Part shown: positions 7,356 through 16,495 of the stretch, piece after piece
How the letters are laid out: the number at the start of each line of letters is the position of its first letter
Position numbering within the stretch: position 1 is the first letter of the stretch
NCBI RefSeq assembly: GCF_020215645.1
Contig: NZ_CP084058.1
Coordinates: 5,146,001-5,210,000, forward strand
Source of the DNA: Nonomuraea gerenzanensis
Lineage (GTDB): Bacteria; Actinomycetota; Actinomycetes; Streptosporangiales; Streptosporangiaceae
DNA: 64,000 nucleotides
Reading direction: 5' to 3'
Program-made: the position numbers and the translations under genes
Notes under the pieces: model-generated
What the model saw: only the letters and a program-made list of their open reading frames with translations
The model's database searches: none
Told to the model about the DNA's origin: nothing

Positions 7356-8123
7356 ATGGACACCGATGTGCTGCTGCCGCTGCGGACGACCGGCTCCGGG
7401 GTGCCGTTGTTCTGCGTGCATCCGCTGCTGGGGCTCGGCTGGTGCTACACGGGTCTGGTGCCCTACCTGGGGCGGCGTCCCGTCTACTGCCTCCAGGCAC
7501 GGCGGCGGCCCGTGGGCGACCTGGCCGCGATGGTGGCCGACTACCTCACCCAGGTCCGCGCGGTGTGCCCGGACGGGCCGTACCAGCTCATGGGCTGGTC
7601 GGCGGGCGGCAGCATCGCGCACGCGATGGCGTGCGAGCTGCAGCGGCGAGGGGCGCGCGTCGGGTTCCTGGCGCTGCTGGACTCCTTCCCCAGTACGGGT
7701 GAGTACGTGCGGCCGGCGGACCCCGAGGGCGACAGGCTGGATCTCGCCCGCACGCTCGCCCAGGACCTGGGCACCCGCCGCGGCCCCGACCCCGGGGACG
7801 ACACCACGCTTGTCCTGCGGCGCCTGGCCGGGGACAGCGGCCTGAGCGAGCGGTTCCTGACGGAGCTGGTGGACACCGCGCTGCGCACCCGCGCCGCCGT
7901 ACGGGGGTCGCTGCCCGGCGTCTTCCGCGGCGACGTGCTCCACCTGGAGGCGGCCAGGGAGAGCAGGGGGACGCTCACCCCGCGCGCCTGGGAGCGGCAC
8001 CTCGACGGCCGCCTGGAGGTGCGCCGCGTCGACTGCCGGCACGTGGACATGATGCGGCCCGGCCCTCTCAGCGTCATCGGCCCGATCCTCGCCGCCGGGC
8101 TGGACACGCCGGCACACCGGTGA
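7356..8123 (+). CDS. Stand-alone NRPS/PKS-type thioesterase
   Basis: A 255-residue alpha/beta hydrolase of the thioesterase-domain type: LFCVHPLLGLGW at residues 18-29, the nucleophile elbow MGWSAGGSIAH with Ser82, Asp in LLDSFP (about residue 110) and a C-terminal His in CRHVDMM (about residue 229). It resembles product-releasing domains (G-W-S-x-G-G) more than classical type II editing thioesterases, but it is a free protein. It may release an acyl group from one of the free carriers or from the A-T protein, or clear stalled carriers. No clear ribosome-binding site precedes the ATG, and a regulatory-motif copy lies just upstream. Confidence 0.85.
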   Translation: MDTDVLLPLRTTGSGVPLFCVHPLLGLGWCYTGLVPYLGRRPVYCLQARRRPVGDLAAMVADYLTQVRAVCPDGPYQLMGWSAGGSIAHAMACELQRRGARVGFLALLDSFPSTGEYVRPADPEGDRLDLARTLAQDLGTRRGPDPGDDTTLVLRRLAGDSGLSERFLTELVDTALRTRAAVRGSLPGVFRGDVLHLEAARESRGTLTPRAWERHLDGRLEVRRVDCRHVDMMRPGPLSVIGPILAAGLDTPAHR

Positions 8124-8144
8124 CGGCACGTGACGCCTGTCATC

Positions 8145-8162
8145 CAGCACGGTCAGAGATGA
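8145..8162 (-). promoter_or_regulatory. Copy of recurrent cluster motif upstream of nucleotidylyltransferase
   Basis: Read on the minus strand it is TCATCTC-TGACC-GTGCTG. It keeps CATCTC-N5-GTGC with the standard spacing but differs at the first base. It lies about 34 bp upstream of the gene at 8196. Confidence 0.35.
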
Positions 8163-8195
8163 TGCGGGCACCCCCGCGTTGGGATTCTGGCCACC

Positions 8196-9251
8196 ATGAA
8201 GGCTCTGGTGCTGTCCGGCGGGTCAGGCACCCGCATGCGCCCCCTGAGCCACTCCATGCCGAAGCAGCTCATCCCGATCGCGAACAAGCCGGTCCTTGAG
8301 CACGTGCTGGAGAGCCTGCGCGAGCTGGGCGTGACCGAGATCGGTCTCGTCGTCGGCGACAGGCAGGCGCAGATCGCCGAGGTCGTCGGCGACGGCTCGA
8401 GGTTCGGGGCGCGCGTCACCTACATCAGCCAGTCACGGCCGCTGGGGCTGGCCCACTGCGTGAAGCTGGCCCGCGGCTTCCTCGGCGACGACGACTTCGT
8501 CATGTATCTCGGGGACTGCGTGCTGGCCGGCGGGATCGGCGCGATCGCCGAGGAGTTCCGCGCGCTGCGGCCCGCCGCGCAGCTCGTGGTGCGCCGCGTG
8601 GCCGACCCCCGGCCGTTCGGGGTGGTCGAGGTGGACGCGGCGGGCGCCGTCCTGCGGCTGACGGAGAAGCCGGAGCGGCCCGCCAGCGACCTGGTGATGG
8701 TCGGCGTCTACTTCTTCACCGCCGCCGTCCACGAGGCGGTCGAGCGGATCGCGCCGGGACGGCGCGGCGAGCTGGAGATCACCGACGCCCTCCAGTGGAT
8801 GGTCGACCACCGCCACGAGGTCAGGGCGAGCGTGTACGACGGGTACTGGACCGACGCCGGCCGGGTGGACGACGTCCTCGACTGCAACCGCAGGATGCTG
8901 GCCACGCAGGCGCGCGGCATCGCCGGCCACCTGGACGGGGTCAGCGACGTACGCGGGGAGGTGGTCATCGAGCCCGGCGCGCGGATCGTCGCCTCCACGA
9001 TCGAGGGCCCGGCGATCATCGGCGCGGACACCCTGATCGTGGACAGCCACGTCGGCCCGAACACCTCCATCGGCACGGGCTGCGTGGTGCGCGCCACCCG
9101 CATCGCCGACTCCATCGTGCTCCACGGCGCCTCGATCGAGGAGGCCAGCCTGCGCGGCTCGCTCATCGGACGCTTCACCACGGTGGCGCCGGGACAGGCG
9201 CACCACCGGCTCGTGGTGGGCGACCACACGCGGATCGAGCTGACGACATGA
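8196..9251 (+). CDS. Glucose-1-phosphate thymidylyltransferase (long form)
   Basis: A 351-residue sugar nucleotidylyltransferase. The N-terminal signature LSGGSGTRMRPLSHSMPKQL (residues 5-24) is the nucleotide-binding loop, with the PKQL/IPIANKP stretch typical of RmlA/StrD proteins. The C-terminal third (about 245-345) is a left-handed beta-helix with hexapeptide-like repeats, as in the long StrD-type enzymes of antibiotic clusters. It should make dTDP-glucose in the cytoplasm, the first step towards the aminosugar finished by the genes at 37971-43538, corresponding to SgcA1 of C-1027. It sits 30 kb from those genes, next to an MFS pump. Confidence 0.9.
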   Translation: MKALVLSGGSGTRMRPLSHSMPKQLIPIANKPVLEHVLESLRELGVTEIGLVVGDRQAQIAEVVGDGSRFGARVTYISQSRPLGLAHCVKLARGFLGDDDFVMYLGDCVLAGGIGAIAEEFRALRPAAQLVVRRVADPRPFGVVEVDAAGAVLRLTEKPERPASDLVMVGVYFFTAAVHEAVERIAPGRRGELEITDALQWMVDHRHEVRASVYDGYWTDAGRVDDVLDCNRRMLATQARGIAGHLDGVSDVRGEVVIEPGARIVASTIEGPAIIGADTLIVDSHVGPNTSIGTGCVVRATRIADSIVLHGASIEEASLRGSLIGRFTTVAPGQAHHRLVVGDHTRIELTT

Positions 9252-9276
9252 CCGGCAAGAGATGAGGAGTGAGGAC

Positions 9277-10824
9277 GTGACCCACGACGTCGCCCCGCGC
9301 GCGGGGCGGAAGGAATGGATGGGGCTGGCGGCGCTGGCCCTGCCCACCATGCTCGTGTCGCTGGACATCAGCGTGCTGTTCCTGGCGTTGCCGCACCTGA
9401 GTGTCGACCTGGGCGCGAACGCCACGCAGCAGCTCTGGATCACCGACATCTACGGCTTCATGACCGCGGGCTTCCTGGTCACCATGGGCTCGCTGGGCGA
9501 CCGCATCGGCAGGCGCAGGCTGCTGCTCGTCGGCGGGGCGGCCTTCGGCCTGGTCTCCCTGGTGGCGGCCATGTCCACCAGCCCCGAGATGCTGATCGTG
9601 TGCCGGGCGCTGCTCGGGATCGCCGGCGCGACGCTGCTGCCCTCGACGCTCTCGCTGATCGGCGTGATGTTCCGCGATCCCAAGCAGTTCGGGCAGGCCA
9701 TGGCCGTGTGGGGGACCGCGTTCATGGTCGGCATCGCGCTCGGCCCCGCCGTCGGCGGCGCGCTGCTCGAACGGTTCTGGTGGGGCTCGGTGTTCGTGAT
9801 GGGCGTGCCGGTGATGGTGCTGCTGATCGTGGCGCTGCCGCTGCTGCCCGAGTTCCGCGATCCGGGCGGCGGGCGGCTGGACCTGCTCAGCGTCGTGCTG
9901 TCGCTGGGCGCGATCCTGCCGCTGATCTACGGGCTCAAGGCCGTGGCGCGGGACGGCTGGGCGGCCGGCCCGCTCGTCGCGATCGCCGGCGGGCTGGTCG
10001 TGGGCCTCGTGTTCGTACGCAGGCAGCGGGTGCTGGAGCATCCCCTGTTCGACCTGCGGCTGTTCCGGCACCGGGCCTTCACCGCGGCGGTGGTGATCGG
10101 GATGCTCTGCGGCTCGCTGCAGACGGGCACCGGGCTGGAGGTCGCGCTGTTCCTGCAGACGGTCGAAGGGCTGTCGCCGCTGGTCGCCGGGCTGTGGTTG
10201 CTGATCCCGTCGCTGGTGCTGATCGTGTCCATCAACCTGACGCCACGGGTGGCGGCCAAGGTGCGCCCGGCGTACGTGCTGGGTGGCGGCATGCTCGTCG
10301 CGGTGCTCGGCCAGCTCCTCATCACCCAGGTCGCGGTCGGCGGGGTGATCCTGCTGGTCGTGTTCCTGTCCGTCTGCTACTTCGGGGTCGGGCCCGTGGG
10401 CGGGCTCGTCAACCAGGTCGCCATGGCCAGCAGCCCGCCGGAGAAGGCGGGGTCCGCCGCGTCGATGGTGGCCACCGGGGGTGAGTTCGGGGTGGCGCTC
10501 GGCATCGCGACGCTGGGGACTCTGGGGACCGCCGTGTACCGGAGCGAGCTGGTGCTGCCGGCCGGGGCGCCCGCTGTGGCCGGTGACAGCATCAACGGTG
10601 CTGTCGGGGCGGCGGCCGGGCTGCCCGCCGGGCAGGCGGCGGAGCTGCTCGACGCCGCGCGGGCGGCCTTCACGACGGGGCTGCACGCGGTGGGGGCGGT
10701 CAACGCCATCCTGTTCGCCGGGCTCGCGGTGCTGGCGTTCACGCAGCTGCGGCACCTGGCGCCCTTCGCCGGTCATCACCACCCGGAGCCGGAGCAGGAG
10801 CAGGAGCCCGCTCTGACGGGGTGA
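9277..10824 (+). CDS. MFS drug transporter, DHA2 family (14 TM)
   Basis: A 515-residue transporter with about 14 membrane segments, the DHA2 motif LDISVLFLALPHLSVDL near the N-terminus, and motif A as GSLGDRIGRRRLLLVGG (about residues 73-89). It belongs with EmrB/QacA-type proton-driven exporters, many of which export enediynes or other toxic products. I prefer GTG 9277, which has AGGAG seven bases upstream; ATG 9262 is in frame but poorly placed. The tail ends in a Glu/Gln run. It is followed by a hairpin terminator, and is the best candidate in this window for product export. Confidence 0.9.
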   Translation: MTHDVAPRAGRKEWMGLAALALPTMLVSLDISVLFLALPHLSVDLGANATQQLWITDIYGFMTAGFLVTMGSLGDRIGRRRLLLVGGAAFGLVSLVAAMSTSPEMLIVCRALLGIAGATLLPSTLSLIGVMFRDPKQFGQAMAVWGTAFMVGIALGPAVGGALLERFWWGSVFVMGVPVMVLLIVALPLLPEFRDPGGGRLDLLSVVLSLGAILPLIYGLKAVARDGWAAGPLVAIAGGLVVGLVFVRRQRVLEHPLFDLRLFRHRAFTAAVVIGMLCGSLQTGTGLEVALFLQTVEGLSPLVAGLWLLIPSLVLIVSINLTPRVAAKVRPAYVLGGGMLVAVLGQLLITQVAVGGVILLVVFLSVCYFGVGPVGGLVNQVAMASSPPEKAGSAASMVATGGEFGVALGIATLGTLGTAVYRSELVLPAGAPAVAGDSINGAVGAAAGLPAGQAAELLDAARAAFTTGLHAVGAVNAILFAGLAVLAFTQLRHLAPFAGHHHPEPEQEQEPALTG

Positions 10825-10838
10825 GCAGGACGGCCACA

Positions 10839-10876
10839 CGAAGGGGGCCCGCCCCGCAAGGGCGGACCCCCCTTCG
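10839..10876. terminator. Terminator between convergent genes
   Basis: An imperfect GC-rich hairpin of about 16 bp (CGAAGGGGG-CCC-GCCC against its near complement, one bulge) between the plus-strand MFS gene and the minus-strand gene ending at 10888. There is no T-tract. Confidence 0.6.
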
Positions 10877-10887
10877 CGCTGGGCGCG

Positions 10888-12090
10888 TCAGCCGGCGCCG
10901 AAGTGGGCCCGGGCCAGCTCCCGGTTGGCCACCGTGGACAGGAAGATGGCAAACCCGGCATGGCTATGCAAGGTGGACATGTCCCGCCAGATCCGCTCGA
11001 TCCGCTCCCCGTTCCGCACCGCGCTGGAGCCGGCCGTCGGGAAGAGACACCCCTCCACCGCCCGCCAGGCCAGCCGCGCGATCTCCCTGCTGATGGTGGC
11101 CAGCCGCAGGTCCCGCTCCCTGGTGAACTCGCCGCCCGCACAGGCTTCCTGCCACTGCCGGATGGCGTCCGACCACGCCGCCTCGGCGGTGGCGAGCAGC
11201 CCGGCGGCCTCGCCGTACCAGAACTGGTAGTCCGGATCCTCGGCACGCAGGGAGAACGGCGGGAACACGGTCGTCCTGACCCGCATCAGCTCCTCGTAGG
11301 CGTCCAGCGCCCCCTGAGCCATCCCCAGCATGACGGTGGCGCTGTCGAGCAGCATGAAGCTGAGCGGCCCGCCACCGTACTCGGGGTTGCCGTGCAGGGC
11401 CAGGCCGGGGGTGCCGCCGGCCACGGAGGTCTGGCTGAGGTGCAGCGGCAGCGTGTAGTGGCCGGGGATGGAGGCGTGGTCGAAGGCGACGCTGTGCGAT
11501 CCGCTGCCCTTGAGGCCGAGCTGGTTGCCCCAGTCGTCCAGGCGGCGCCAGCGGTCGCGCGGGGCGACGAACAGCATGGGCGCGCCGTCCACCACCACAT
11601 GACCCATGAAGTGGGTGGCGTAGGGGGCGCCCGAGCAGTAGTTCCAGGTGCCGTCGAGGATCCAGCGGCCGTCCGCGCCGCGCGTCGCGGCGCCGCTGGG
11701 CGCCACGGTCGCCGGGCAGACGAAGTCGCCGGTGGCGAACAGCTCGGCCTGCGCCCGCTCGCCGAACAGCGTGGCGACCGCCAGCGCGTGCGCGGTGCCG
11801 AGCGAGTACATCCAGCCCGTCGAGGGGCAGCCGCGCGCCAGCGTCATCGACACGCGCAGGAACGTCTCGACGCCGAACTCGTAGCCGCCGAAGCGGCGCG
11901 GCACCAGGATGCGGTAGAAACCGGCCCGCGCGAACGCCTCGTGGGTGTCCTGCGCGTAAAAGGTACGCTGCTCCGTCTCGGCCTGGCGCTCGACCAGGGC
12001 GGGCACCATGGCCTGCGCGCGCGCGACGATCGTGTCGGGGGTGAGACCGGGCTCGGGCGGAGCTCCGGGGGCATCGGTGACGGCTGTCAT
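10888..12090 (-). CDS. Flavin-dependent hydroxylase, acyl-CoA dehydrogenase fold (group D)
   Basis: A 400-residue protein with the acyl-CoA dehydrogenase fold. AFARAGFYRILVPRRFGG lies near residue 55, a catalytic-region STGWMYSLGTAHAL near 95, NYCSGAPYATHF mid-protein and the helical C-terminal domain after residue 240. The patterns FYRILVPRRFGG and CSG-x-x-x-A-THF are those of the two-component aromatic hydroxylases (HsaA and HpaC2-like) rather than true dehydrogenases. It would need reduced flavin from a reductase not seen in the window. The start ATG 12090 is preceded by GAAGGG. It is divergent from a second enzyme of the same family (12258-13439), sharing a palindromic promoter. Substrate is unknown; an aromatic arm precursor is likely. 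Confidence 0.75.
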   Translation of the reverse strand: MTAVTDAPGAPPEPGLTPDTIVARAQAMVPALVERQAETEQRTFYAQDTHEAFARAGFYRILVPRRFGGYEFGVETFLRVSMTLARGCPSTGWMYSLGTAHALAVATLFGERAQAELFATGDFVCPATVAPSGAATRGADGRWILDGTWNYCSGAPYATHFMGHVVVDGAPMLFVAPRDRWRRLDDWGNQLGLKGSGSHSVAFDHASIPGHYTLPLHLSQTSVAGGTPGLALHGNPEYGGGPLSFMLLDSATVMLGMAQGALDAYEELMRVRTTVFPPFSLRAEDPDYQFWYGEAAGLLATAEAAWSDAIRQWQEACAGGEFTRERDLRLATISREIARLAWRAVEGCLFPTAGSSAVRNGERIERIWRDMSTLHSHAGFAIFLSTVANRELARAHFGAG

Positions 12091-12149
12091 GCTGCGCGAA
12101 CCCTTCGTCTCGGGTTTTTCCCCAGCGTCGCCCCGCGCCGCGCCGCCCC

Positions 12150-12192
12150 GCATCTCCTGACGTGCCACGCAATCACGCACGCCAGGAGATGC
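12150..12192. promoter_or_regulatory. Palindromic operator with two motif copies (divergent promoter)
   Basis: Two 16-bp arms, 12150-12165 and 12177-12192, are inverted repeats with a single mismatch and an 11-bp spacer. Each contains GCATCTC-N5-GTGC. It lies between the two divergent flavin hydroxylase genes and is the clearest example of the recurrent element. Confidence 0.7.
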
Positions 12193-12257
12193 GCACGTCA
12201 GCGTCCGGATGGGACGTTCAGGTGGGCAGTTCCTCGACTGACGTCTGGGAGGACATC

Positions 12258-13439
12258 GTGTTGGTGACCGATGCTCCGGTGCGGGAAGACCTGGTTCACC
12301 GCGCCTCGGAGATCGTGCCTGTTCTGCGCGGGCACGCGGCATGGGCTGAGGAGAACCGCAGGCTCCACGAGGAGTCGATAGCAGCAATGGCCGACGCGGG
12401 CGTCTTCAGGCTGCGGACGCCGCGCCGCTACGGCGGCCACGAGGCGGACACCAGGACGCTGGTCGAGGTCGCCACCGAGCTGGGCAGGGCGGACGGCTCG
12501 ACCGGCTGGGTCGCCTCCGTCTACTGGATCCCGACCTGGATGGCCTGCCACTTCCCCGAGGCGGTCCAGGACGAGGTGTTCGCCACGCCGGACGTGCGCA
12601 TCTGCGGCACGCTCAGCCCGACCGCCATGGCGGCGCGTACGGACGGCGGCATCGTCGTCAACGGCAAGTGGGGGTTCGTCAGCGGCGCGCACCACAGCCA
12701 CTGGCAGGAGATCGTGGCCGTCATCCTCAGCGACGACGCGCCGCCCGAGCCGATCATGGCGCTGGTCCCGATGTCGGACCTGATCGTGATCGACGACTGG
12801 CACACCTCGGGCCTGCGCGGCACCGGCAGCGTGAGCACGGTGGCGCAGGACCTGTTCGTCCCCGCCGAGCGTGTCATGCCGCTCGGCGCGATCCTGGAGG
12901 GCGCGCACGCCGACGGCGCCAGCGCCGGCTCGGCGATCTACCGGCCGCCGCTGCTGCCCGTCGCCTCCGCCTCGTCCGTCGGCACCGTGCTCGGCCTGGC
13001 CAGGGCCGCCCGCGAGGTCTTCTTCGAGCGGCTGCCCCAGCGGAAGATCACCTACACCGGGTACGAGAGCCAGAGCGCCGCGCCCCTGACCCACCTTCAG
13101 GTCGCCGAGTCCACGTTCAAGATCGACCAGGCCGAGTTCCACGCCTGCCGCCTGGCCGCGACCGTGGACGGCAAGGGCGAGCAGAGCGCCACGTGGAGCG
13201 TCGAGGAGCGGGTGCGCGCCCGCGCCGACCTGGGCGCCGTGTGCCGGCTCGGCAAGGAGGCGGTGGACATCCTGGCCACCGCGAGCGGCGGCTCGTCCAT
13301 CTATAGCGACGTGCCGATCCAGCGGATCACGCGCGACGTCCACGCGGTCAACCAGCACGCGCTCATGCACCCGAACACCAACGCCGAGCTGTACGGGCGC
13401 ATCCTGTGCGGCCTCGAGCCCGACACGCTCTACATCTGA
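12258..13439 (+). CDS. Flavin-dependent hydroxylase, acyl-CoA dehydrogenase fold (second copy)
   Basis: A 393-residue protein of the same fold as its divergent neighbour: [20 protein letters not shown] near residue 50, [15 protein letters not shown] near 80, and [14 protein letters not shown] near 135. The STGW and W-x-F-x-SG-x-x-x-S-HW elements place it with group D flavin monooxygenases acting on phenols. A GGGAGGA site at 12247-12253 supports a start in the GTG-TTG-GTG run at 12258-12266; I take 12258. Its last 35 bp and stop codon are part of a 44-bp tandem duplication that leaves a second, untranslated copy downstream. It is followed by the SgcJ-like gene. It probably hydroxylates an aromatic precursor; the pair may act on successive positions. 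Confidence 0.75.
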   Translation: MLVTDAPVREDLVHRASEIVPVLRGHAAWAEENRRLHEESIAAMADAGVFRLRTPRRYGGHEADTRTLVEVATELGRADGSTGWVASVYWIPTWMACHFPEAVQDEVFATPDVRICGTLSPTAMAARTDGGIVVNGKWGFVSGAHHSHWQEIVAVILSDDAPPEPIMALVPMSDLIVIDDWHTSGLRGTGSVSTVAQDLFVPAERVMPLGAILEGAHADGASAGSAIYRPPLLPVASASSVGTVLGLARAAREVFFERLPQRKITYTGYESQSAAPLTHLQVAESTFKIDQAEFHACRLAATVDGKGEQSATWSVEERVRARADLGAVCRLGKEAVDILATASGGSSIYSDVPIQRITRDVHAVNQHALMHPNTNAELYGRILCGLEPDTLYI

Positions 13440-13492
13440 ACACGCCAGTGTGCGGCCTCGAGCCCGACACGCTCCACATCTGAACACGCCAG
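13405..13492. repeat. 44-bp tandem duplication at gene end
   Basis: The segment 13405-13448, covering the last codons and stop of the hydroxylase gene, is repeated directly at 13449-13492 with one substitution (TAC to CAC). The duplicate ends at the SgcJ-like gene's ribosome-binding site. It appears to be a recent slippage or unequal-crossover event. Confidence 0.9.
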
Positions 13493-13503
13493 GAGGAGAC
13501 ACC

Positions 13504-13908
13504 ATGACCACCGCACCCGCACACGCCCCCGACCAGGCCGCTGTGGCGGCACTGCCACAGCGCGTGATCGAGGCGTGGGCCGCGCACGACGCCGACGCCT
13601 TCGCCGCGGTCTTCACCGAGGACGGGTCGATGATCCTGCCCGGCCAGTACCGCAAGGGCCGCGAGGAGATCCGCGGCTTCATGACCGCCGCCTTCGCCGG
13701 CCCCTACAAGGGCACCCGGGTCACCGGCACGCCCATCGACGTGCGCTTCTTCAACGACGACTGCGGCGTGCTGATCACCCAGGGCGGCGTGCTCGCCCCG
13801 GGCGAGAGCGAGGTCTCCGCCGAGCGGGCCGTGCGCGCGTCCTGGCTCGTCGTGCGGCAGGACGGGCAGTGGCGGCTGGCCGCCTACCAGAACAGCCCGC
13901 GTGACTGA
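13504..13908 (+). CDS. SgcJ/EcaC-family protein (SnoaL-like fold)
   Basis: A 134-residue protein of the SgcJ/EcaC branch of the NTF2/SnoaL-like superfamily: [20 protein letters not shown] at the N-terminus, then [20 protein letters not shown] and a final [12 protein letters not shown]. SgcJ homologues accompany nine-membered enediyne core genes and are reported to be needed for core formation, though the exact step is not settled. The start at 13504 has an AGGAGGAG site. The gene ends 2 bp before the ATG of the following FAD monooxygenase and overlaps its GTG alternative, so the two are probably translated together. Confidence 0.85.
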   Translation: MTTAPAHAPDQAAVAALPQRVIEAWAAHDADAFAAVFTEDGSMILPGQYRKGREEIRGFMTAAFAGPYKGTRVTGTPIDVRFFNDDCGVLITQGGVLAPGESEVSAERAVRASWLVVRQDGQWRLAAYQNSPRD

Positions 13909-15274
13909 GATGGCCGGCCTCGTCGCGGACCGCGCGGTGGTGCTGGGCGGCGGCATGGCGGGCCTGCTGGCGGCCCGCGTGCTGTCCGAGCACTACGCCG
14001 AGGTCCTGGTGATCGACAGGGACACTCTGACGGGGGCGAGCGGCCCGCGCAGGGGCGTCCCGCACGGCTGCCACGCGCACGCCCTGCTCGCCCGCGGCCA
14101 GCAGATACTCGACGAGCTGTTCCCCGGCCTGACCAGGCAGCTCGTCGAGGCCGGGGTGCCCGCCGGCGACATGGCCACCCGGCTGCGCTGGTACTTCAAC
14201 GGCCGCCGGCTGCGGCAGGCGCCCAGCGGCCTGGTCAGCGTGTCGGCCACCCGACCCGTGCTGGAGGAGCAGGTCAGGATCAGGGTGGCGGCCCTGGAGA
14301 ACGTGCGCTTCCTGGAGCGGACCGACATCCTCGGCCCCACGTCGGCCGGCGCCCGCATCACGGGCGTGCGGGTACGGCACAGCGACGGGCAGGAGGAGCA
14401 CCTGGCCTCCGACCTGCTCATCGACGCGACCGGCCGGGGTTCGCGCACGCCCGCGTGGCTGCAGGAGCTCGGGTACGAGCGGCCGGACGAGGACCGGGTG
14501 AAGATCGGCCTGGCCTACACCACCCGCCACTTCCGGCTGCGGTCGGACCCGTACGGGGACGATCTGTCGATCAACCCGGTGGCCTCCCCGGCCAACCCGC
14601 GGGGCGCCTTCTTCCCCAAGCTGCCCGGCGACATGAGCATGCTCTCGCTCACCGGCATACTCGGCGACCACCCGCCGGCCGACTACGACGGCTTCCTGGC
14701 GTTCGCCAAGTCCCTGCCCGTGCCGGACATCTACGAGGCGATCCGCGACGCCGAGCCGCTGGACGAGGGGGCCACCTTCACCTTCCCGGCCAGCGTGCGG
14801 CGCCGCTACGAGCGGCTGCCCGGCTTCCCCGGCGGGCTGCTGGTGCTCGGCGACGGCGCGTGCAGCTTCAACCCCGTGTACGGCCAGGGCATGACCGTGG
14901 CCGCCATGGAGTCCATGATCCTGCGCGACCACCTGAGGCGGGGCGGGGAGCCCCGGTGGCAGGCGTTCTTCAAGGACATCTCGCGCGTCATCGACGTGCC
15001 CTGGGACATCTCCGCGGGCGCCGACCTGGCCTTCCCCGGCGTGCGCGGGCCGCGCACGCTGAAGGTGCGGCTCGGCAACGCCTACATGGGACGGCTGCAC
15101 GCCGCGGCGGCCCGCGACGGCGCGGTCACGGCGGCGTTCATGCGGGTGGCCGGGCTCGTCGATCCGCCGCAGGCGCTCATGCGGCCCGGGCTGATGCTGC
15201 GCGTGCTGGCCAACGGCGGCAGGCACACGACGGCGGAGGAGGCGGCGCAGCCGCTGCCGGTGCTGCGGGGCTGA
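13901..15274 (+). CDS. FAD-dependent monooxygenase/epoxidase
   Basis: A 457-residue flavoprotein. The Rossmann motif is [20 protein letters not shown] at residues 13-32, a DxxxG-like segment lies at [12 protein letters not shown] (about 175), and the GD motif is [18 protein letters not shown] (about 317). The GD-x-A-x-x-x-NPVYGQG form is that of the group A enzymes that epoxidise polyketide double bonds or hydroxylate. In an enediyne setting, an epoxidation that feeds the epoxide hydrolase encoded just downstream (minus strand) would be sensible, which is inference. GTG 13901 or ATG 13910 could be the start. A strong bidirectional terminator follows. Confidence 0.8.
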   Translation: MTEMAGLVADRAVVLGGGMAGLLAARVLSEHYAEVLVIDRDTLTGASGPRRGVPHGCHAHALLARGQQILDELFPGLTRQLVEAGVPAGDMATRLRWYFNGRRLRQAPSGLVSVSATRPVLEEQVRIRVAALENVRFLERTDILGPTSAGARITGVRVRHSDGQEEHLASDLLIDATGRGSRTPAWLQELGYERPDEDRVKIGLAYTTRHFRLRSDPYGDDLSINPVASPANPRGAFFPKLPGDMSMLSLTGILGDHPPADYDGFLAFAKSLPVPDIYEAIRDAEPLDEGATFTFPASVRRRYERLPGFPGGLLVLGDGACSFNPVYGQGMTVAAMESMILRDHLRRGGEPRWQAFFKDISRVIDVPWDISAGADLAFPGVRGPRTLKVRLGNAYMGRLHAAAARDGAVTAAFMRVAGLVDPPQALMRPGLMLRVLANGGRHTTAEEAAQPLPVLRG

Positions 15275-15286
15275 CAGGACACACAC

Positions 15287-15323
15287 GAAAGGCGCCGGCG
15301 GCTTCCCGCCGCCGGCGCCTTTC
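15287..15323. terminator. Bidirectional terminator
   Basis: A perfect 16-bp stem (15287-15302 with 15308-15323) around a 5-base loop. Its A/T ends (GAAA and TTTC) supply short T-tracts both ways, between the convergent FAD monooxygenase and epoxide hydrolase genes. Confidence 0.8.
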
Positions 15324-15332
15324 CGCATGCCC

Positions 15333-16481
15333 CTACGTCCTCGAGATCAGCGAGCCGGCGAACGTCCTGACGTCGCCCACCAGCAGCTCCGGCTGCTCCA
15401 GCGCGGCGAAGTGCCCGCCACGGTCGAACTCGCTCCAGTGCGTGATGGTCGGGATGTCGCGATCGGCGAGCCTGCGCACGGGGACGAAGATGTCCCGGGG
15501 GAACACCGCCACCCCCACGGGCACGGTGATCGGCGGCGGCGTGTGCCCCTCGGCCGCCTGCCGCAGCCCCTCGGCGCCCTCGTAGTAGAACCGGGCCGAC
15601 GAGCCGGCGGTCGCGGTCAGCCAGTAGATCGACACGTTGGTCAGCATCCGGTCCCTGGCGACCGCGTCCTCGGGCACCTGGCCGGAGTCCGTCCAGTCGC
15701 GGAACTTCTCCACGATCCAGGCGAGCTGCCCGACCGGCGAGTCCGTGAGCGCGTACGCGAGCGTCTGCGGCCGGGTCGACTGCAGCTTCATGTAGCCGGA
15801 CAGCTCCTGGTCGAAGCGGGCCAGCCCGGCCAGCCGCTGCAGGTCCGACGGCGGCAGGCCCGCCAGCTCGGCGGGGTCGCCGGAGGGGAAGGCCATGAGC
15901 ATGTTGACGTGCGCGCCGATGACGGACTCCGGAGCCAGCCTGGCCAGCTCCAGCGAGATCACCGCGCCGGCGTCGCCGCCCTGCACGAGGTAACGGCCGT
16001 AGCCGAGCCGCCGCATCAGCTCCGCCCAGGCCAGCGCCACCCGGTACGGATGCCAGCCGGCCTCCCTGGTGTGACCGGAGAAGCCGAAGCCGGGGATGGA
16101 CGGGATCACCAGGTGGAAGGCGGGCCCGTCGGCGGGCTCCGTCAGCGGGCCGATCACGTCCAGGAACTCGGCCACCGAGCCGGGCCAGCCGTGGGTCAGC
16201 AGCAGCGGGACGGCGTCCGGCCGCGGCGACCTGACGTGCAGGAAGTGCACGGTGGCGCCGTCGATCTCGTCGACGAACTGCGGGTGGCTGTTGAGCTCCG
16301 CCTCCGCGGCCCGCCAGTCGAAGTCGTGCCGCCAGTACGTGGCCAGCTCCTTGAGGTACGTCAGCGGCACGCCACGCTCCCAGCCGGTGCCGGGCAGCTC
16401 GTCGGGCCAGCGGGTGTCGTCGATCCTGCGGTGCAGGTCACGCAGGTCGGCGTCGGGAATCTCGATGCGAAACGGCCGCAT
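15333..16481 (-). CDS. Epoxide hydrolase (SgcF/KedF-like)
   Basis: A 382-residue alpha/beta hydrolase of the microsomal epoxide hydrolase type: an N-terminal region with RIDDTRWPDE and WRHDFDWRAAEAELN, the oxyanion motif LLTHGWPGSVAEF, nucleophile Asp in YLVQGGDAGAVISLE, lid tyrosine residues, and the catalytic His in DRGGHFAALEQPELL. This family opens the epoxide on nine-membered enediyne cores before an aromatic arm is attached (SgcF in C-1027, KedF in kedarcidin). The start at 16481 has an AAAGGGCGG region. It is encoded just downstream of the HpaB hydroxylase on the same strand, 14 bp apart, and shares its transcript. Confidence 0.92.
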   Translation of the reverse strand: MRPFRIEIPDADLRDLHRRIDDTRWPDELPGTGWERGVPLTYLKELATYWRHDFDWRAAEAELNSHPQFVDEIDGATVHFLHVRSPRPDAVPLLLTHGWPGSVAEFLDVIGPLTEPADGPAFHLVIPSIPGFGFSGHTREAGWHPYRVALAWAELMRRLGYGRYLVQGGDAGAVISLELARLAPESVIGAHVNMLMAFPSGDPAELAGLPPSDLQRLAGLARFDQELSGYMKLQSTRPQTLAYALTDSPVGQLAWIVEKFRDWTDSGQVPEDAVARDRMLTNVSIYWLTATAGSSARFYYEGAEGLRQAAEGHTPPPITVPVGVAVFPRDIFVPVRRLADRDIPTITHWSEFDRGGHFAALEQPELLVGDVRTFAGSLISRT

Positions 16482-16495
16482 GCTTCCGCCCTTTC

